Shown: positions 1-7,406 of the stretch, one piece after another
Position numbering within the stretch: the stretch's first letter is position 1
Layout: each line of letters starts with the position of its first letter
Assembly (NCBI GenBank): GCA_023436225.1
Contig: JAEZKA010000016.1
Coordinates: 1 to 16,319 of the forward strand
Direction: 5' to 3'
Source of the DNA: Bacillota bacterium
GTDB lineage: Bacteria; Bacillota; Clostridia; Lachnospirales; Lachnospiraceae
DNA length: 16,319 nt
The notes under the pieces: generated by a model
Database searches by the model: none
Seen by the model: the letters and a program-made list of their open reading frames with translations, nothing else
Told to the model about the DNA's origin: nothing
Program-made: the position numbers and the translations under genes

Positions 1-80
1 GGATGGAGGGACTCGAACCCTCACACCCTCGCGAGTGGCAGATTTTGAGTCTGCTGCGTCTGCCATTCCGCCACATCCGC
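1..80 (-). tRNA. tRNA-Leu (anticodon CAA), 3' end cut by window edge
   Basis: Read on the minus strand, the sequence starts with acceptor strand GCGGATG (80 to 74) and has a D arm, an anticodon stem GCAGA/TCTGC around the loop CTCAAAA, a long class II variable arm, and a T arm GAGGG-TTCGAGT-CCCTC. The anticodon CAA (complement of 45-47) reads UUG, which together with the long variable arm makes this tRNA-Leu. The 3' acceptor strand ends at CATCC, so about two acceptor bases and the discriminator lie outside the window. Its promoter is visible upstream (97-125). Confidence 0.95.
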
Positions 81-96
81 ATTTGTGACGAGGTTT

Positions 97-125
97 ATTC
101 TAACACAATTGTTTTACTATTTCAA
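97..125 (-). promoter_or_regulatory. Promoter of tRNA-Leu
   Basis: On the minus strand TTGAAA (125-120) is followed after 17 bases by TAGAAT (102-97). Both are one mismatch from the sigma-A consensus, at ideal spacing. Transcription would start near 90, about ten bases before the mature tRNA 5' end, as expected for a tRNA gene. Confidence 0.75.
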
Positions 126-205
126 GTATTAAAATAATTTTTTAATTGATATATATTGTTCCCGGATGGTAATGATTAATTCGGATGGATAAGGAGTGAA
201 TAGAG

Positions 206-685
206 ATGACCTGCAATAAAGCCCAGAGCATGATTACACCGTTTATCAATAATAAGCTTAGCTTAAATGAGATGGAAAGTTTCATTGATCATATCAGCTC
301 CTGTCCAGTATGTAAGGAAGAATTGGAGGTATACTATGCTTTGCTTACAGCGATGAAGCAATTGGATGAAGACAAAAACCTCTCATCTGATTTCGGAAAG
401 GAGCTGGATCAGAAGCTGGAACGGTCTAAAGAGCGTATTCTTCATGTGAAATTTACATACTATAGGAAGAAAATATTTCTGTTCTTGACGATAATAATAC
501 TGGCATTTATTATCAGTATCGGGTATGCTAATAGGGGCGTTACGGAGAGGACAGTAACTCAAAGTGATTTTCGATTACGCAATTCCTTTCGGGAAGAACC
601 GAATGGTGATTATGAAATTATGTTACGAGAATATCTGAGGAGACAGGAATTAGCACCTGTTCCAACGGCTACAGTGTTACCTTAA
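206..685 (+). CDS. Zinc-finger (zf-HC2) anti-sigma-like membrane protein
   Basis: A 159-residue single-pass membrane protein. The N-terminal part carries the anti-sigma zinc-binding pattern: Cys3, then His29-x3-Cys33-x2-Cys36. A charged linker (about 50-89) leads to one transmembrane segment at about 90-108, and the last 50 residues would be outside the cell. Proteins of this layout hold an ECF sigma factor in the cytoplasm and release it on an envelope signal. That role is known for the family and only inferred here. No sigma factor gene is next to it: the tRNA gene on one side points away, and polA follows on the other. It could therefore be an orphan regulator or a zf-HC2 protein with another partner. 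A good AAGGAG ribosome binding site (190-195) supports the start. Confidence 0.75.
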   Translation: MTCNKAQSMITPFINNKLSLNEMESFIDHISSCPVCKEELEVYYALLTAMKQLDEDKNLSSDFGKELDQKLERSKERILHVKFTYYRKKIFLFLTIIILAFIISIGYANRGVTERTVTQSDFRLRNSFREEPNGDYEIMLREYLRRQELAPVPTATVLP

Positions 686-756
686 TTTACTTTATCATAA
701 CTCATCAGTATCCTAACAATTGCAGGGAATCAGTGATACCTATGCACATAAAATAG

Positions 757-784
757 GTGACAATATGAAGGTTTACAGTATACT
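757..784 (+). promoter_or_regulatory. Possible polA promoter
   Basis: GTGACA (757-762) and TATACT (779-784) are separated by 16 bases; each matches the sigma-A consensus at five of six positions. It would give a leader of about 160 bases before polA. This is a sequence match only. Confidence 0.4.
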
Positions 785-792
785 TATAGCAT

Positions 793-823
793 ATTTGCAC
801 GGATAACTCAAAATCCTGCAAAT
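793..823 (+). other. Hairpin in polA leader
   Basis: ATTTGCA (793-799) plus GGAT (801-804) pair with ATCC (813-816) plus TGCAAAT (817-823), giving 11 pairs with a single bulged C and an eight-base loop. No T run follows, so it is not a clear terminator. It could end the upstream zf-HC2 message or be part of the polA leader. Confidence 0.5.
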
Positions 824-950
824 TTCTAAGGGGTACTAAAATAATTACTTTTTATCTTACTATAGTATGACGGTGTGCAGAGCTATACTATTACAAAATG
901 ATATATTTCTATGCACGAAACAAGATAGAGGAAAGGTACAGGGAAACAAT

Positions 951-3599
951 ATGAATAAAAAGATCGTATTAATTGATGGACATAGCATTTTGAATCGGGC
1001 ATTCTATGGTATGCCGAATATGACTACCTCAAAAGGAGAGCATACCAATGCAGTTCTTGGATTTATTAATATTATGTTTAAAATCTTGGAGGAGGAGAAG
1101 CCGGATTACCTGACAGTAGCCTTTGACACACATCACCCGACCTTCCGCCATGAAATGTTTACCGAATACAAGGGAACAAGAAAAGGTATGCCGGATGAAC
1201 TTCGGGAGCAGGTACCCGTCATGAAAGAGGTACTGAAGGCAATGAGAATTCCAATTATCGAGATACCTGGCTTTGAGGCTGATGATATTCTGGGAACACT
1301 GGCTACCAGATCAGAAAAAGCTGGGGATCAGGTATCGGTTATCTCAGGAGACAGGGATCTGTTACAGCTTGCCAGCGAGAGAATTAAGATACGAATTCCA
1401 AAGACAAAGAAAACAGGTACGGAGATTGAGGATTACTATGCTTCGGATGTAATGAATACCTATCATGTAACACCGAAGCAATTTATTGATTTGAAGGGGC
1501 TTATGGGAGATGCTTCTGATAATATTCCAGGAGTTCCTGGAGTAGGGGAGAAGACCGCTGGTAAATTAATTGAGACCTATAAGTCGATTGAGAACATCTA
1601 TGAGCATATTGATGAGATGTCTCCCGGTAAGGTGACCAATTCTCTGAAGGAGAATAAGGAACTGGCCTTCCTGTCCAAGAAGCTGGCTACAATTTGTGTC
1701 GACTGTGATTTGGAATATCGGATTGAGGATGCCGGTCTGGAAGATATGTATAATGAAGACGTATATCTGATATTTAAAAGACTGGAATTCAAGAATCTCT
1801 TATCCCGCTTTCAAACGAAGGAGGTCGATCGTTCCACAGGTATGGAACAAAGCTTCTTGCTGATTGATGACCTGGGTAAGGCGGATCAGGTGTTTGAGAG
1901 TATGGAGGAGAAAGGAGCTCGTCCGATCGGACTTCAGATGATTGTTGATCAGAAAAGGGTTCTGGGTGTTGCTCTTTGCAAAGAGGAAGAGGCAGTATAT
2001 TTTATTCGTTGTACGGGCTTTATTACCGAGGAGTATCTCTGCGATAAAGCAGTCAAGCTGGCACATAACAGCTATGTCTTATCGGTAATCGGATTAAAGG
2101 AGCAGCTGCCCTATCTTACTGTTACTGCAGAGGATAATATTTTTGACGCTGCCATCGCGGCATATTTATTAAATCCTCTAACCGATACGTATCATTATGA
2201 CGATATCGCCAGAGATTATCTTAATATGACTGTGCCCTCCAGAGAAGATCTGTTGGGGAAGACCTCCCTCACAGAAGCAGCTGAGCAGAAGGCAGAGGCG
2301 TTCCTATCCTTTGCTTGTTACAGTGCCTATGTAGCAATGCGCGCAGCGGAACGATTAAAGGATTTGTTGTTCCGGGCTGAGATGCTGCAGCTTTTTGAGA
2401 CAATTGAGATGCCATTGATTTACACGCTCTATGACATGGAGGTAAGAGGTATTCGTGTGAATAAGGCTGCTCTGAAGGAATACGGAGACAACCTGAAGGT
2501 TGGAATCGATAAGTTAGAGAAAAACATTTTTGAATTGGTAGGAGAGGAGTTCAATATTAATTCCCCGAAACAGCTTGGAGTCATTCTCTTTGAGAAACTT
2601 CATTTACCCAACGGCAAGATGACGAAGACAGGCTACTCTACCTCTGCAGATATCCTTGAGAAGCTTCAAAGTGAGCATCCGGTAGTAGCGATGATATTAG
2701 AATACAGACAATTGACCAAATTGAAATCCACCTACGCCGATGGTTTGGCAGAGTATATCCGGGAGGATGAGCGAATCCACGGAAAGTTCCATCAGACCAT
2801 AGCAGCAACGGGACGGATCAGCAGTACTGATCCAAATCTTCAGAATATACCGATCCGAATGGAATTAGGAAGACAGATCCGTAAGGTATTTATTCCTAAG
2901 GAGGATTATGTATTTCTGGATGCGGACTATTCTCAAATTGAGCTGCGAGTATTGGCACATATGTCTGAGGATGAGAGACTGATTAATGCCTACCGTGAGG
3001 CAAAGGATATTCATCGTATCACAGCTTCGGAGGTATTTCATATCCCCTTTGAAGAGGTCACTCCTGCTCAGAGAAGCAGTGCGAAGGCAGTTAACTTTGG
3101 TATAGTCTATGGTATCAGCTCCTTTGGCCTGGGACAGGATTTGAATATCACCAGAAAGGAAGCAGAGCGTTATATCGCAAAGTATTTTGAAACCTATCCG
3201 AAGGTAAAACAGTATTTAGACCGGTTAGTGGCAGATGCAAAAGAACAGGGCTACTGCACAACCTTGTTCGGTCGCAGAAGACCGATACCGGAGCTTGCCT
3301 CCAGTAATTTCATGCAGCGTTCTTTTGGGGAACGAGTGGCAATGAATTCACCGATTCAGGGAACCGCTGCTGACATTATTAAGATTGCGATGATCAGGGT
3401 GAATCAGAGGCTTCAGAGGGAGAAGCTGCGTTCAACTCTAATTCTTCAGATACACGATGAGCTTTTGGTAGAGACACATAAGGACGAGGTAGAGAAGGTA
3501 GCGAAGATCATGGTAGAAGAGATGCAGGGAGCTGCTGAGCTTTCCGTGGTTTTGGAGGCAGAGGTAAAAGAGGGTAGTAATTGGTTCGAAGCGAAATAG
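951..3599 (+). CDS. polA: DNA polymerase I
   Basis: An 882-residue family A polymerase that fills gaps and removes RNA primers in repair and lagging-strand synthesis. The 5' nuclease domain (about 1-290) shows Asp9, the EADD motif at 109-112, SGDRD at 132-136 and GDASDN at 186-191 with its helix-hairpin-helix. The middle domain (about 300-470) keeps the 3'-5' exonuclease fold region but lacks its acidic residues: the DxE motif is replaced around 327-330 and the Y-x3-D motif is F454-x3-S458; only D399 remains. Proofreading should therefore be absent, as in Taq and Bacillus Pol I. The polymerase domain has motif A (catalytic D659), motif B with K712, F716 and Y720, and motif C (HDE, D836). The frame is open back to 867, but the family N-terminus MNKK-IVLIDG starts at 951, with AGGGA at 940-944 in front. 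coaE follows in the same direction. Confidence 0.97.
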   Translation: MNKKIVLIDGHSILNRAFYGMPNMTTSKGEHTNAVLGFINIMFKILEEEKPDYLTVAFDTHHPTFRHEMFTEYKGTRKGMPDELREQVPVMKEVLKAMRIPIIEIPGFEADDILGTLATRSEKAGDQVSVISGDRDLLQLASERIKIRIPKTKKTGTEIEDYYASDVMNTYHVTPKQFIDLKGLMGDASDNIPGVPGVGEKTAGKLIETYKSIENIYEHIDEMSPGKVTNSLKENKELAFLSKKLATICVDCDLEYRIEDAGLEDMYNEDVYLIFKRLEFKNLLSRFQTKEVDRSTGMEQSFLLIDDLGKADQVFESMEEKGARPIGLQMIVDQKRVLGVALCKEEEAVYFIRCTGFITEEYLCDKAVKLAHNSYVLSVIGLKEQLPYLTVTAEDNIFDAAIAAYLLNPLTDTYHYDDIARDYLNMTVPSREDLLGKTSLTEAAEQKAEAFLSFACYSAYVAMRAAERLKDLLFRAEMLQLFETIEMPLIYTLYDMEVRGIRVNKAALKEYGDNLKVGIDKLEKNIFELVGEEFNINSPKQLGVILFEKLHLPNGKMTKTGYSTSADILEKLQSEHPVVAMILEYRQLTKLKSTYADGLAEYIREDERIHGKFHQTIAATGRISSTDPNLQNIPIRMELGRQIRKVFIPKEDYVFLDADYSQIELRVLAHMSEDERLINAYREAKDIHRITASEVFHIPFEEVTPAQRSSAKAVNFGIVYGISSFGLGQDLNITRKEAERYIAKYFETYPKVKQYLDRLVADAKEQGYCTTLFGRRRPIPELASSNFMQRSFGERVAMNSPIQGTAADIIKIAMIRVNQRLQREKLRSTLILQIHDELLVETHKDEVEKVAKIMVEEMQGAAELSVVLEAEVKEGSNWFEAK

Positions 3600-3678
3600 T
3601 GTGAATGATTGAAAAGCATAATTCATACTTCCAAGTTTGTGCCTGCAGTCATCTGAGTGTGTAAAAACACTCTTGGAA
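3600..3678 (+). other. Hairpins after polA
   Basis: Directly after the stop codon, TGTGAAT (3600-3606) can pair with ATTCATA, a weak stem with a G-U pair. A second structure has TTCCAAG (3629-3635) opposite CTTGGAA (3672-3678), with an inner GAGTG/CACTC stem. An A-rich stretch follows rather than a T run, so I do not call a terminator. Confidence 0.4.
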
Positions 3679-3750
3679 CAAACGAACACAAAGGAAAAAC
3701 ATGTAAAGTTAGAATGAATTGTGAAGATTAAAAGGGGATTGGAGATACAG

Positions 3751-4344
3751 ATGAAGGTGATAGGCTTAACAGGTGGAATAGGCAGCGGAAAATCTCTGGT
3801 AGCAGGAATTATGAAGGAGTATTACAGAGCCTTAATTATCGATACGGATAGTATTGCAAGGGAACAGATGGAGCCGGGCGGAGCAAGCTATCAAGAAGTG
3901 GTGGATTACTTTGGAATAAGTATTCTGTCGGACGATGGTATGATTAACCGGAGCAGGTTGGCAGCCCTTGTTTTCGAGGATAAGGAGAAGAGGCTTCGTA
4001 TCAATGAGATTACGCATCCTAAGGTTCTTACCGAAGTCAGGAGACAGATCGATCACCATAGGGTGCTGCAGGATACTCCTTATCTTTTAATAGAGACTGC
4101 ATTAATGATTGAGTCCGGTTATGACTTTGTATGTGATGAGGTCTGGTATGTCTATGCACCAGAGGAACAGAGAAGAAGCTGGCTAAAGAAGGAGCGGGGC
4201 TATTCTGACGAGAAAATAGATGCTATCCTTCAAAATCAATGTAAAGCACAGGAGTTTCGGGATCGCTTTCCGAAGGTGATCGAGAATATCGGTGACATGA
4301 ATTGGCTACGTGAACAGGTGGATGCCCTGATACGGGGGAAGTGA
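3751..4344 (+). CDS. coaE: Dephospho-CoA kinase
   Basis: A 197-residue P-loop kinase that adds the 3' phosphate to dephospho-CoA in the last step of coenzyme A synthesis. The Walker A motif GGIGSGKS lies at residues 8-15, the substrate-site DTD at 31-33, a conserved THP at 88-90, and the family IE-x6-ESG region at 114-123. Length is normal for bacterial CoaE. The frame is open to a GTG at 3721, but that would add ten residues before the P-loop strand; ATG 3751 has TTGGAG (3739-3744) at six bases and matches the family start. The polA-coaE neighbourhood is common in Firmicutes and the two may share a transcript, although about 150 bases with hairpins separate them. Confidence 0.96.
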   Translation: MKVIGLTGGIGSGKSLVAGIMKEYYRALIIDTDSIAREQMEPGGASYQEVVDYFGISILSDDGMINRSRLAALVFEDKEKRLRINEITHPKVLTEVRRQIDHHRVLQDTPYLLIETALMIESGYDFVCDEVWYVYAPEEQRRSWLKKERGYSDEKIDAILQNQCKAQEFRDRFPKVIENIGDMNWLREQVDALIRGK

Positions 4345-4434
4345 ATGAAGGAAAGGCGTTAAGGCGAACCTTCTCTTGAATACAGCACTATTTGCAATAT
4401 TGTGAACAGTATAGGTGTTTCATATTACAAAAAA

Positions 4435-4443
4435 TGCTATTAT
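4435..4443 (+). promoter_or_regulatory. Extended -10 promoter before the symporter gene
   Basis: TGCTATTAT (4435-4443) fits the extended -10 form TG-n-TATNAT and is followed at once by TATAATATAA. No good -35 is visible. The position, about 30 bases before the gene, suits a short leader. Confidence 0.4.
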
Positions 4444-4476
4444 AATATAAATTGAGAGAGAAGGGAGGAATTATGT

Positions 4477-5730
4477 ATGAAGAATTTTATTAACAATTAT
4501 AAGATGTCTTTACTTTTATTATTATCGGTATTGGTTGGTGGTGGTCTTGGGATAGTGATGGGACCCGAGGCGAAGGTGTTGGAACCCTTTGGGCAGATCT
4601 ATCTTAACCTCATGTTTACCCTGATTGTACCATTGGTTTTCTTTAGTGTTGCATCATCCATAGCAAATATGAGTGCCATGAACCGACTGGGTAAAATAAT
4701 TATTAATATAGCAATTATATTTTCATTCACTGCATTATTATCCGGAATCTTATCCATATTAGGTGTACTTGTGTTCAATCCAACGAAGGGATTAGCGGAC
4801 AACACGATCAATGCAATATTATCCGGTTCCGGCGAAGAAATTGTGGCAGAAGCAGAGCAGCTGTCCTTACCTCAGCAATTAGTGAATACGATAACGGTTG
4901 GGGATTTCTCAGAATTGTTCTCCAGAAGTAAGATGCTGCCGCTAATTATCTTCTCCGTTATGTTCGGGATAGCTACCGTTATGGTTGGTGAGAAGGCAAA
5001 GCCGGTGAAGGATTTTGTGAATGCTGCATCTGAAGTATTGATGAAGATGATTAAGATTATTATGTATTATGCTCCGATTGGTTTGGGCTGTTATTTTGCA
5101 TCTGTCATCGGTCAGCTGGGATCTCAGATCCTCGAGGGGTATCTAAGGGTATTTCTGTTATACCTTGGCCTGTCCATAATCAATTATTTTCTGTTCTTTA
5201 GCATCTATGCATATGTGGCAGCAGGTAAGACCGGTGTGAAGGTTTTCTGGAAGAATGCAATAGCACCTACTGTAACAGCACTTGCAACCTGCTCCAGTGC
5301 TGCTACCATACCTGTAAATCTGGAGGCAACGAAGCGAATCGGTGTACCGAAGGATATTACAGAGACAGTCATTCCGCTTGGGGTGAACACACATAAGGAT
5401 GGTTCTGTGATCGGCGGTGTATTGAAGGTCGTATTCTTATTCGGACTATTTGGTAAAGAGATTGATAATTTTGGTGCGATACTTTCGATTTTGGCGGTAG
5501 GCTTCTTAGTTGGAGCGGTAATGGGAGCCATCCCCGGTGGTGGTCTCATTGGTGAGATGCTGATTATCAGTATTTTTGGCTTTCCGGCAGCAGCCCTTCC
5601 GGTTATCGCAGTTATTAGTACAATAATTGATGCACCTGCTACTGTACTTAATTCTACCGGCAATACGGTATGCGCTATGTTGGCAGCCAGATTTGTCGAT
5701 GGCAAGAAGTGGTTACAGAATAATAAGTAA
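4477..5730 (+). CDS. DAACS-family dicarboxylate/amino acid:cation symporter (divergent)
   Basis: A 417-residue polytopic membrane protein of the glutamate/SstT transporter family. It carries the family HP1 region TCSSAATIPVN, the TM7 region PLG...DGS (300-310), an HP2-type IPGGGLIGEM loop, and the TM8 region D385 to N396. By hand alignment to archaeal GltPh, several functional residues differ: N310 and M311 of the NMDGT motif become H306 and K307, R397 becomes A388, and D405 becomes N396, while D394, T398 and N401 are kept as D385, T389 and N392. Loss of the substrate-binding arginine argues against an acidic amino acid substrate; a neutral amino acid or another solute is possible. The substrate cannot be named from sequence. 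ATG 4477 has GGGAGG (4463-4468) at eight bases; the nearer ATG 4473 opens a six-codon frame only. A hairpin terminator follows, so the gene is probably monocistronic. Confidence 0.88.
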   Translation: MKNFINNYKMSLLLLLSVLVGGGLGIVMGPEAKVLEPFGQIYLNLMFTLIVPLVFFSVASSIANMSAMNRLGKIIINIAIIFSFTALLSGILSILGVLVFNPTKGLADNTINAILSGSGEEIVAEAEQLSLPQQLVNTITVGDFSELFSRSKMLPLIIFSVMFGIATVMVGEKAKPVKDFVNAASEVLMKMIKIIMYYAPIGLGCYFASVIGQLGSQILEGYLRVFLLYLGLSIINYFLFFSIYAYVAAGKTGVKVFWKNAIAPTVTALATCSSAATIPVNLEATKRIGVPKDITETVIPLGVNTHKDGSVIGGVLKVVFLFGLFGKEIDNFGAILSILAVGFLVGAVMGAIPGGGLIGEMLIISIFGFPAAALPVIAVISTIIDAPATVLNSTGNTVCAMLAARFVDGKKWLQNNK

Positions 5731-5756
5731 ATTCTGGAGATATGCTTCTCCTATTG

Positions 5757-5798
5757 GGAGACAGACGGGTCGGAAACGACTGCAGGCTGTCTCCTTTT
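5757..5798 (+). terminator. Terminator after the symporter gene
   Basis: GGAGACAG (5757-5764) pairs with CTGTCTCC (5787-5794), and inside it GTCG-GAAA-CGAC (5769-5780) forms a GNRA-capped stem. TTTTG-TTG follows directly. The T run is short but the stem is strong and sits 26 bases after the stop codon. Confidence 0.75.
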
Positions 5799-5853
5799 GT
5801 TGTGCAAGCTGAATCATTCATTTTACTTGAAGTGATACGAGCAAGCCCACGAT

Positions 5854-5889
5854 AACCGGAAAAAATTGCATAGCGTGTTTCTTCCGGTT
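5854..5889. repeat. Inverted repeat AACCGGAA/TTCCGGTT
   Basis: Perfect 8-base arms (5854-5861 and 5882-5889) enclose 20 bases, with further A/T pairs inside. No T run follows on either strand. This lies in the 447-base gene-free stretch 5731-6177. A second weaker dyad follows (GATGG 5892-5896 and CACCT 5913-5917 opposite AGGTGCCATC 5939-5948), just ahead of the promoter at 5960. Confidence 0.5.
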
Positions 5890-5959
5890 GGGATGGCTAT
5901 ATGTTAGGCTAGCACCTATGATTGAGGCTTAGTTTGTCAGGTGCCATCTAGAAAATTTC

Positions 5960-5988
5960 TTGACAAAATGAATGAAATGAGGGATACT
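5960..5988 (+). promoter_or_regulatory. Promoter upstream of the metallo-hydrolase operon
   Basis: A perfect TTGACA (5960-5965) is followed after exactly 17 bases by GATACT (5983-5988), four of six to the -10 consensus. It would start a leader of about 185 bases that includes the inverted-repeat element at 6011-6150. Confidence 0.6.
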
Positions 5989-6010
5989 CTGTTTATTGTT
6001 ATAGATTAAG

Positions 6011-6150
6011 GTAACTGTTCAGAACCAATCTCGAAAACACCTCGTGTTTCCTTGATGTGGCGTATCCGCCTAATTGATTTGATATAATATGCTCACGAAT
6101 GCGAGCATTCATCATATATTTTATCAAATTTGCTTGGCTCTGAATGTTAC
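6011..6150. repeat. MITE-like element with terminal inverted repeats and flanking direct repeats
   Basis: GTAACTGTTCAGAACCAA (6011-6028) is matched, as reverse complement, by TTGGCTCTGAATGTTAC (6134-6150): 15 of 17 bases with one single-base gap. The 7-base word AGATTAA sits on both sides (6003-6009 and 6151-6157), as expected for a target-site duplication. Inside are three more stems: AAACAC-CTC-GTGTTT (6035-6049), GGCG-TATC-CGCC (6059-6070), and a long A/T stem 6077-6090 with 6116-6129 (13 of 14 pairs) enclosing a GAATGC/GCATTC hairpin. It encodes no protein. As RNA it would fold into a closed multibranch shape. A structured leader RNA is the alternative; copy number elsewhere in the genome would decide. 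Confidence 0.55.
6080..6088 (+). promoter_or_regulatory. Extended -10 inside the MITE-like element
   Basis: TGATATAAT (6080-6088) is a perfect TG-n-TATAAT. No -35 at the right distance. If active, it would give the metallo-hydrolase gene a second promoter, supplied by the inserted element, with a leader of about 85 bases. Confidence 0.35.
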
Positions 6151-6177
6151 AGATTAATATAGAATAGGAAGATTAAA

Positions 6178-6969
6178 ATGAAGCTATGCAGTATTGCAAG
6201 CGGCAGCAGTGGAAACTGCATTTATGTCGGTAGTCAGAATACAAATTTATTAGTGGATGCCGGTATCAGTGCGAAGCGTATTGAAAATGGGTTAAATGGG
6301 ATCGATATTAAACCGGATACAATACAGGGTATATTAATTACTCATGAGCATTCGGATCATATATCCGGTCTTGGTATACTTGCTCGTAGGTATCATATTC
6401 CGATTTATGCAACCTATGAGACGGCATGTGCAATCGATCGGATTAAAAGCTTGGGAGATATTCCAAGTGAGCTTTATCGCTATGTTACACCGAATGAAAC
6501 CTTTATGATTAATGATATCTGTGTGAACCCTTTCTCTACCTCCCATGATGCGGCTAAACCGGTCTGTTATACTATGCAGTCAGAAGGACATAAGGTTGGA
6601 ATTGCAACTGATTTAGGAACTTATGATGATTATATCGTATCAGTACTGGAGGGCTCCGAGCTTCTATTCGTGGAAGCGAATCATGATGTTAATATGCTCA
6701 TGGTCGGAAAATATCCTTATTATCTCAAACAGCGTATCTTAGGTGACAGAGGACATCTTTCCAACGATACCTCTGCTGATCTAATCAGCCGGTTAATTCA
6801 CCCAAGATTACAACATATATTTTTAGCGCATCTTAGTAAGGAAAATAATTATGAAGAGCTGGCATATGAGACGGTTTGCTGTGAATTGTCTAACCGAGGC
6901 ATCGGTTTTTCTTCTAAAGATGTGAGTGTGGCACTAAGAGAACAACCATCCCATATGGTCATGGTATAA
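6178..6969 (+). CDS. MBL-fold metallo-hydrolase, YycJ/WalJ type
   Basis: A 263-residue metallo-beta-lactamase-fold protein. The metal-binding signature T-HEHSDH lies at 55-61 (H56, H58, D60, H61). Further likely ligands are the histidine in the STSHD stretch, the aspartate in ATDLG, and the late histidine in LAHLS. The N-terminus SIASGSSGNC is typical of the YycJ/WalJ group. Members have been linked to DNA repair exonuclease activity and cell-wall regulation in Firmicutes, but here there is no WalKR (YycFG) operon beside it, so the role is open. No signal peptide or membrane segment is seen, so it should be cytoplasmic. AGGAAG (6166-6171) precedes ATG 6178. Its stop codon overlaps the ribosome binding site of the ACT gene 14 bases downstream. 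Confidence 0.88.
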   Translation: MKLCSIASGSSGNCIYVGSQNTNLLVDAGISAKRIENGLNGIDIKPDTIQGILITHEHSDHISGLGILARRYHIPIYATYETACAIDRIKSLGDIPSELYRYVTPNETFMINDICVNPFSTSHDAAKPVCYTMQSEGHKVGIATDLGTYDDYIVSVLEGSELLFVEANHDVNMLMVGKYPYYLKQRILGDRGHLSNDTSADLISRLIHPRLQHIFLAHLSKENNYEELAYETVCCELSNRGIGFSSKDVSVALREQPSHMVMV

Positions 6970-6983
6970 GGAGGACTAATCAT

Positions 6984-7256
6984 ATGAAACGAACCGTAAT
7001 TACTGTAGTAGGAAAGGATACCGTAGGAATCATAGCTAGGGTTTGTACGTATCTTGCTAATAATAACATTAATATACTGGATATTTCCCAGACCATTGTT
7101 CAAGGCTTTTTTAACATGATGATGATTGTAGATATGACTGGTGCAAGCAAGGATTATGAGATTATCGCGGAGGAGCTGGAGGAGCTGGGATCAGAAATCG
7201 GAGTTATTATTAAGGCTCAGCGAGAGGATATCTTTGACATGATGCATAGAATCTAG
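6984..7256 (+). CDS. ACT-domain protein, UPF0237 family
   Basis: A 90-residue protein that is essentially one ACT domain: strand VITVVGKD, then the TVGIIARVCTYLANNNINI helix with the ligand-loop glycine, and a second half ending in a helix rich in Glu. ACT domains bind small ligands, usually amino acids, and form dimers. Free-standing UPF0237 proteins typically sit beside UPF0210 genes, as here, which suggests a sensor or regulatory subunit for that partner; this is inference from gene order. The ribosome binding site AAGGAGGA (6968-6975) overlaps the stop codon of the preceding gene, so translation of the two is probably coupled. Confidence 0.9.
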   Translation: MKRTVITVVGKDTVGIIARVCTYLANNNINILDISQTIVQGFFNMMMIVDMTGASKDYEIIAEELEELGSEIGVIIKAQREDIFDMMHRI

Positions 7257-7343
7257 TGTGAATTCTGTGATTAAAAACAATTCACAAAGCGAACATTCAT
7301 TCGCTTTGGAAGAAGCTGAGAAGTTCGTATGTTGGATCGAACT
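7257..7343 (+). other. Three consecutive hairpins between the ACT and UPF0210 genes
   Basis: Stem 1: TGTGAATT (7257-7264) with AATTCACA (7279-7286), starting right at the stop codon. Stem 2: CAAAGCGAA (7285-7293) with TTCGCTTTG (7300-7308), nine pairs and a six-base loop, sharing two bases with stem 1. Stem 3: AGTTCG (7322-7327) with CGAACT (7338-7343). None is followed by a T run, so readthrough to the next gene is likely. They may mark RNA processing or stabilisation, or an inserted repeat. Confidence 0.55.
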
Positions 7344-7406
7344 CCTTGTTCTTCAGGACTTAATGATTATTATGATTTACACTGTATTGATAGATTGGAG
7401 ATTAGA

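Noticed and set aside
1..205. tRNA-Leu as an integration site for a mobile island
   Set aside because: No integrase gene, no repeat of the tRNA 3' end and no foreign-looking genes follow within the window.
867..950. 28-codon N-terminal extension of polA
   Set aside because: The family N-terminus begins at 951 with a ribosome binding site in front; the extension resembles no part of Pol I.
5205..5705. 166-codon open frame on the minus strand inside the symporter gene
   Set aside because: It is fully antisense to a well-supported membrane protein gene, has no ribosome binding site I can see, and its composition is what reverse reading of hydrophobic codons gives.
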